Shown in pieces: positions 41,964 through 46,306 of a stretch of 46,306 nucleotides of DNA. Source of the stretch: Acidobacteriota bacterium (GTDB lineage: Bacteria > Acidobacteriota > Thermoanaerobaculia > Multivoradales > SZUA-115); the NCBI GenBank assembly GCA_024277255.1, contig JAJRVQ010000192.1, positions 1 to 46,306 of the forward strand, written 5' to 3'. Position numbers and translations under genes: made by a program. Position 1 is the stretch's first letter. The number at the start of each line of letters is the position of its first letter. The notes beneath the pieces were generated by a model. The model saw nothing but the letters and a program-made list of their open reading frames with translations, had not been told where the DNA came from and ran no database searches.

Positions 41964-44900
41964 AGCGCACCACGCGAAGAGCCGGGTCGCCAAGTAGCGT
42001 CCAGCCGTAGAGAACGTCCAGAAGATCCGGGTGCTGCGCCGCCAATTCTCGCTTGGCTTGGAGCACCGCCTCGCCCACCGGGCGAGAGCTGAGCATCCAC
42101 TCCATCAGCCGCCGACCCAGCAGGTCGGTCGAGTTCGACGAGGTCAGTGTCGTCGAACCGAGAACCGCCGCCGCTCCGCGGTCACCGCTGGCCAGCAGCT
42201 TGTGGCCCAGCGTGTCGAACTGCGGTGACACATGGTAGGTGTTCCAGCAGCCCCACTGCGAGACCACGGTCGGCCGGCCGGCGTTGCGCAAGCCGACCGC
42301 ATCCGAGGCAGTGAACAGGTTGGCGAAGGTCCATGCGACCGGTCCGGAGTGACCGACGAAGTGGGTCAAGGCCACTCCCTCGTTCATCCGGCCGAGCAGG
42401 GTAGTACGCGCCCGATCGATCGGCTCCTGGTCCAAGTAGGCGGTCCAGGCAGACCAACCAGGCGGCAGGGAATCGATCACATCGTCGCTGATGGCGGTAA
42501 ACGACAGGCCGTCGGCGGACAGATCGGCGACAAAGAGGCCGGTCCGCGCATAGTCGGCGTTGGCGTAGTCGAGGGTCTTGTCGATCATCGACTCTAGCTC
42601 CGCCGGCGTACGTACCGGGAAACGGCCGATGGCCAGATCCTGCAGTCCGTCGCCGTCGATATCGGCGAGCAGCGCATCCGAAGGGGTAAAACTCACCACC
42701 GGGTGGGTCTGCACGTAAATCGTCGGGATGAAGCTGATCGAGCCGATCCCCAGGTTGTCGTGGTAGTCGTAGCTGTCGGCCCCCACCAGCAGAACCATCC
42801 GCGTCTGCAACAGCCGCTGCGCGTCGCGCAGGTAGGCCTGGATGGCCAGCGGATCGACGACGCCGGCGCTGTAGCGCGAGTAGATGGCGTCGATATCGAC
42901 CACCTTCACCCGATAGCCCTCGTCGCGACGCTGGTTGAGTAGCGGCCCGAGATGATCGATGAAGCTCGCGTGGCTGACCACCAGGTAGTCGGCGACGCCA
43001 CCGCTGAGCAGGCTTGCCGTCGGGGTCGACGCGGTGATCGCCGGAGTCAACAGCGCCGCGACCGAACTGACCACGTGGATGGAAGGACGGTTGGCATTGG
43101 CGTACAAGAGCGCTGTCAACACCCCCGCCTGATTGACCACCTGCGGATTCGACACGCGGAACAATCGTCCCGCCTGCGCCCGGTAGGCGACCAGCGGAGT
43201 CGAGGTCAGGCCGCCCACCTCGAAGGTCGTACCGACGCCTTCGAAGATCAAGCGGTTGGAGCGCGCCCTCAGGGCACGCTCGAAGGTCACGCTGTAGCTG
43301 TCGACGTGGACCAGATCGAAATCAGCACCGGTATCGCCGGGCAGGGTCAGGGTCAGAGTGTTGGCACCGTCGTGCACCAAGCCGACGGGTAGGTTGGCCG
43401 AAACCGGCACTTCGACCAAGCCGTCGAAGGTGAGGTCGGCCACTTGTAGACCGTTGACCGACACCTTGAGGTGATGGTCCGGAGCCTGCGGCCAGTCGGT
43501 CACACCCCACACATTGAGCGTCAGGCTCGCCGGCTTGCCGGCCACCACACCGTCGAGGTCGATGGTGAAGTTCTTCGACACCTGCGTGGTGAAGGCCAAG
43601 AGGTCGGTCTCGTACCACGGGTCGCCGGTCGGTGAGGCGAAGCTGTACACGAGGTTGCGGTCGATCTCGACCGTTTCGACGTAGCTGGTGATCGGCTCAC
43701 GCCCGGTCGATGAATTGCGATCAGCCGCAATTCGCCTGACGCGGTCGGGGTCGAGCCACAGGCGGTAGACGGCCCGCTGGGTGTAGAGGCTCTCTTCCGG
43801 CTCGGCGAAGAATTCGAGGAAAGCGCCGGGACCGAAGAGGCGCGACTCACCCGCGGCCTCGATCCAGATCGGCAGTGGGTTGCCGCGGTGAGTGACGGCG
43901 ATGCGACTCACCTCCTGCCCGGTCAAGTCGAGGCCGGCGGCCACCAGTTGTTCGTGGGTAACGCGGTAGATACCGCGCTCTTCGACCCCGAAGTCGACCA
44001 GGGGGACTCCGCTCTTGGCCGGGATCACCTCACCCCGCGCAGCCTTGTGGAGGTTCTCGGAGAAGGCCACCGCGGAGCGAATCTTCGCCCAATCGATCGG
44101 CTCGGCGACGATCGGCTGGCCATGATCGCGCCCCGTTTCAAAGGGGCCGTGCATCCGCTCGCGACCGCGAATATCCAGATCGACGATGAGGAAACGCTCG
44201 GCGTCGGTCGCACCCACGCGGTAGGAGTAGCTCTGCGGCTCCAGTGAGTCGATGCGGTGGCTGCGGATCAACCGCTCGTTGAGCCGCTGCCAGCCGGCCG
44301 AGGTCTCGCCGTAGAGGTCGAAACCGAGGTTGGAGGTCTCGGTCGCCGTCGACCACTCGAAGCGCACCGAGTTGCCACTGCGCTCAGCGCGGAAGTGCGC
44401 CACGGTTACCGGCGTGGTGAAGGCGTCGAAGGCGTAGTCCTCGACCTCGCCGTCCGCGGCCAGGAAGAAGGGATCGGTCGGCCCTTTGCCGCCCGCCGAG
44501 CTGAGCCGGAAGCGGGCATAGGTCAGGGTCGCCGGCACGGCGGCGGCGGGGATGTCGTAGGTCAGGTTGTTGACCCCGGCGACCAGCGGTTGGCTGGCAC
44601 CGCCGAAGAGCTTCTCGCTGGCGTCGAAGAGGCCGTTGCCGTTGAAGTCGATCCACGCATCGAGGAAGGCCGGGCGGCCGTCGACGTTGGTCAGAGTCAC
44701 CGTCAGCGGGTTGCCCGTCGAACCGGCACCGCCTCCGCCGGGGCCGAAGTCGACTCCGTCCTCGTCATCGCCCTGTAGATCCAGGTCGTCTCCCGAGGCG
44801 GCGGCGTTGGGAACGCCGTCGGCATCCACATCGACGAGAGCACCGAGAGTGAAACCGGGAGTCACCGCGTGGGTGGGGCCATTGGCGGCACGGGTGGTGC

Positions 44901-46306
44901 CGTAACTGGCCGGCGCATCGCCGAAGTCGAACTGGTTGCGCACCACGTAGTCCTCCACCTCGCCGTTGGGCCACTCACCGGCGATACCGAGGCTAAAGGC
45001 CGGATCGTTGGCGGTGAACCGGAAGCGGTGGTAGAGGGGCAGGAACGGGTCGGTGGTGTTGGGAATGATGAAGACGATGACGTGGGTGCCGGCGGTCAAT
45101 GGCAGGTCGGTGAGGGTGCCGCCCGTGGGGACACCATCGACGCTGAACAAGGTCAGCGGCTGGAGGCCGCCGAAGCCGAAGTAGTCGGCCCAGCCGTTGA
45201 GGAAGCCGTCGCTGTTGGCGATCACCTGCAACGAGTTGAAGGCACCGGCGAGGACCGAGGTCTGGAAGATGATGCCGTCCTCGTCGTCGCCGCCGACATC
45301 GGTGTCGTCGCCGTCGGCGTTGACGCTCGGCACGCCATCGGTTTCGGCGTCGACGCCCGAGCCCAGGTAGACGCCCGGAGCAATACCGTGCACCGCGCCG
45401 TTACCGGCCAGGGTCGTGGCATAGGGCGCCGGCAGGTCGCCGAAGTCGACACTGCGGAAACCGAAGTCGTAGGAGGCCAGCGTCGGCTCGGTGGTCGGAT
45501 CGACCTGCAGGGTAGTGTCGGTCAGTCCTTGCGTCGCCAACCCCTGGACACCGGCGTGGTCATCGGAATCGAGCAGATCCTGCGTGGCGCCGGCACCTTG
45601 ATCGATGAGGGTCGGCGTCATGCCCAGCGGTGTGGCGATGCTGATCAGGAAGTGCGGTTCGGTGCCACCGCCCACACCCGGAGTGGCGGCGATGCCCGTT
45701 CCGTCGTAGTCCTCATCGAGCAGCAAGTTGGCGAAGCTGTAGGAGCCGTCGGCCCCGGTCAAGGTGGCCACCGTCGAGACGGTGCCGTCCGGGTAGGTGA
45801 TGGTCAGGGTCACCGGCACGCCGGGGATTCCCGCCTCACCGGCGTTCTGAATGCCGTCTGAATCAAAGTCGTTGAACACCCGGTTGCCCAGCGCTCCCGG
45901 CTCGGTGTAGTAGCCGAAGTCGGTGCGGCGCCGCAACCGGTTGGCGTCGGTCAACTCGCCCTGCGGGTCGGGATCGCTCTGGTTGTTGGCATTGCTGACC
46001 CCGAGCGAATGCCAGTAGCCGCCCAAAACACCATCACGGTCGGAGACGTCGATCACGTAGTCGCCCGGCGGCAAAAAGTCGAAGAGGTAGTTACCCGGAT
46101 TGGCACCGTTACCCAGCGGCGCGGTGGTACTGAGCGTCCCCAGGGTCGTCGTGCTGCCGATGCGCCCTTCACCCGGATCGAGCTGGCCGTCGGCGTCGCT
46201 ATCGACATAGATGTCGACGGTGACGCCACCGATCGCCGGCTCGTCGTCGTCGGTGCCGAGCAAGCCGTCGCCTCCCGCGGCCCCATCGAAGAAGCCGTCG
46301 GCGTCG
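41962..46306 (-). CDS. Large secreted C25 (gingipain-type) peptidase with SdrD_B and GEVED domains, 5' end outside window
   Basis: At least 1447 residues are visible and the frame is open at the window edge, so signal peptide and N-terminus are missing. Order from the edge: two SdrD_B/Cna-B-like beta domains (D-S-D-A-D-G-Q-L-D-P-G-E and D-F-D-S-D-G-I-Q-N-A-G-E-A-G-I-P-G, calcium-type Asp-rich), two GEVED-type domains each opening with D-F-G-D-x-P-A-x-Y and closing with G-E-V-E-D-Y, a linker and prodomain, then the C25 caspase-like domain. Catalytic pair: His in H-F-V-G-H-S-G-P (codon near 42351) and Cys in S-Q-W-G-C-W-N (codon near 42249). It ends in L-L-G-D-P-A-L-R-V-V-R, as C25 domains do, with no type IX sorting domain. 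Coupled to the leader-peptide gene downstream. Confidence 0.9.
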   Translation of the reverse strand, partial: DADGFFDGAAGGDGLLGTDDDEPAIGGVTVDIYVDSDADGQLDPGEGRIGSTTTLGTLSTTAPLGNGANPGNYLFDFLPPGDYVIDVSDRDGVLGGYWHSLGVSNANNQSDPDPQGELTDANRLRRRTDFGYYTEPGALGNRVFNDFDSDGIQNAGEAGIPGVPVTLTITYPDGTVSTVATLTGADGSYSFANLLLDEDYDGTGIAATPGVGGGTEPHFLISIATPLGMTPTLIDQGAGATQDLLDSDDHAGVQGLATQGLTDTTLQVDPTTEPTLASYDFGFRSVDFGDLPAPYATTLAGNGAVHGIAPGVYLGSGVDAETDGVPSVNADGDDTDVGGDDEDGIIFQTSVLAGAFNSLQVIANSDGFLNGWADYFGFGGLQPLTLFSVDGVPTGGTLTDLPLTAGTHVIVFIIPNTTDPFLPLYHRFRFTANDPAFSLGIAGEWPNGEVEDYVVRNQFDFGDAPASYGTTRAANGPTHAVTPGFTLGALVDVDADGVPNAAASGDDLDLQGDDEDGVDFGPGGGGAGSTGNPLTVTLTNVDGRPAFLDAWIDFNGNGLFDASEKLFGGASQPLVAGVNNLTYDIPAAAVPATLTYARFRLSSAGGKGPTDPFFLAADGEVEDYAFDAFTTPVTVAHFRAERSGNSVRFEWSTATETSNLGFDLYGETSAGWQRLNERLIRSHRIDSLEPQSYSYRVGATDAERFLIVDLDIRGRERMHGPFETGRDHGQPIVAEPIDWAKIRSAVAFSENLHKAARGEVIPAKSGVPLVDFGVEERGIYRVTHEQLVAAGLDLTGQEVSRIAVTHRGNPLPIWIEAAGESRLFGPGAFLEFFAEPEESLYTQRAVYRLWLDPDRVRRIAADRNSSTGREPITSYVETVEIDRNLVYSFASPTGDPWYETDLLAFTTQVSKNFTIDLDGVVAGKPASLTLNVWGVTDWPQAPDHHLKVSVNGLQVADLTFDGLVEVPVSANLPVGLVHDGANTLTLTLPGDTGADFDLVHVDSYSVTFERALRARSNRLIFEGVGTTFEVGGLTSTPLVAYRAQAGRLFRVSNPQVVNQAGVLTALLYANANRPSIHVVSSVAALLTPAITASTPTASLLSGGVADYLVVSHASFIDHLGPLLNQRRDEGYRVKVVDIDAIYSRYSAGVVDPLAIQAYLRDAQRLLQTRMVLLVGADSYDYHDNLGIGSISFIPTIYVQTHPVVSFTPSDALLADIDGDGLQDLAIGRFPVRTPAELESMIDKTLDYANADYARTGLFVADLSADGLSFTAISDDVIDSLPPGWSAWTAYLDQEPIDRARTTLLGRMNEGVALTHFVGHSGPVAWTFANLFTASDAVGLRNAGRPTVVSQWGCWNTYHVSPQFDTLGHKLLASGDRGAAAVLGSTTLTSSNSTDLLGRRLMEWMLSSRPVGEAVLQAKRELAAQHPDLLDVLYGWTLLGDPALRVVR

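Overview
The window is high-GC DNA (mostly about 65 percent G+C) from a bacterium with a Gram-negative type of envelope: it encodes lipoproteins, a periplasmic adaptor, M16 and C25 secreted peptidases and a TRAP-TAXI transporter. Gene content and style (ECF modules with DUF4252 proteins, GEVED/SdrD-type repeat proteins, a TMEM260-like glycosyltransferase, large TPR proteins) fit an Acidobacteriota-like lineage. That assignment is an inference from gene content; there is no rRNA gene here. No tRNA, rRNA or CRISPR array was seen.

Layout. 1-2.5 kb: the end of a TPR protein made of near-identical 46-residue repeats, then a CPBP intramembrane protease lying between two same-orientation copies of a 197-bp palindromic repeat. 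2.5-7.4 kb (minus): lepA-hemW and parE. 7.4-8.1 kb: a repeat cluster (hairpins, three 83-bp tandem units, and a third, diverged copy of the palindromic element). 8.1-9.6 kb: a double PilZ protein and an SRAP DNA-crosslink protein. 9.65-14.0 kb: a BlaI/BlaR1 pair divergent from an ECF sigma/anti-sigma/two-DUF4252 operon. 14.1-18.1 kb: ferritin-like protein, 3-hydroxyacyl-CoA dehydrogenase, small membrane protein, APC permease, histidine phosphatase. 18.4-22.0 kb: nitronate monooxygenase, OsmC and a MOCOS-like class V aminotransferase. 22-27.4 kb (minus): an unrecognised 793-residue Rossmann-type protein followed 9 bp later by an M16 lipoprotein peptidase. 27.6-30.4 kb: a MITE-like palindrome, a small duplicated protein, and the wreck of an efflux operon (5' piece of the adaptor gene, 3' piece of an FtsX gene) with lower-GC DNA carrying a secreted 10-cysteine protein in the middle. 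30.4-34.0 kb (minus): beta-propeller lipolactonase-like protein, a beta-lactamase-fold lipoprotein that has lost its catalytic residues, and tag. 34.2-37.2 kb: a TAXI-TRAP transporter pair. 37.5-41.5 kb: a GT117/DUF2723 membrane glycosyltransferase, a VOC protein and a secreted glycoside-hydrolase-like protein. 41.7-46.3 kb (minus): a very large C25 (gingipain-type) peptidase, cut by the window edge, followed 8 bp later by a small gene whose product carries a perfect lasso-peptide leader motif.

The most promising item is that last pair: the precursor-like peptide has the pattern Y-x2-P-x-L-x3-G-x5-T-x followed by a glycine-rich core with Glu at core position 8, and it appears translationally coupled to the C25 peptidase. 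No lasso cyclase or leader peptidase gene lies in the window. Other notable items are the three-copy palindromic repeat family, the mirror-symmetric CX3C protein inside the broken efflux operon, and the beta-lactamase-fold pseudoenzyme coupled to tag through a TTGA overlap.
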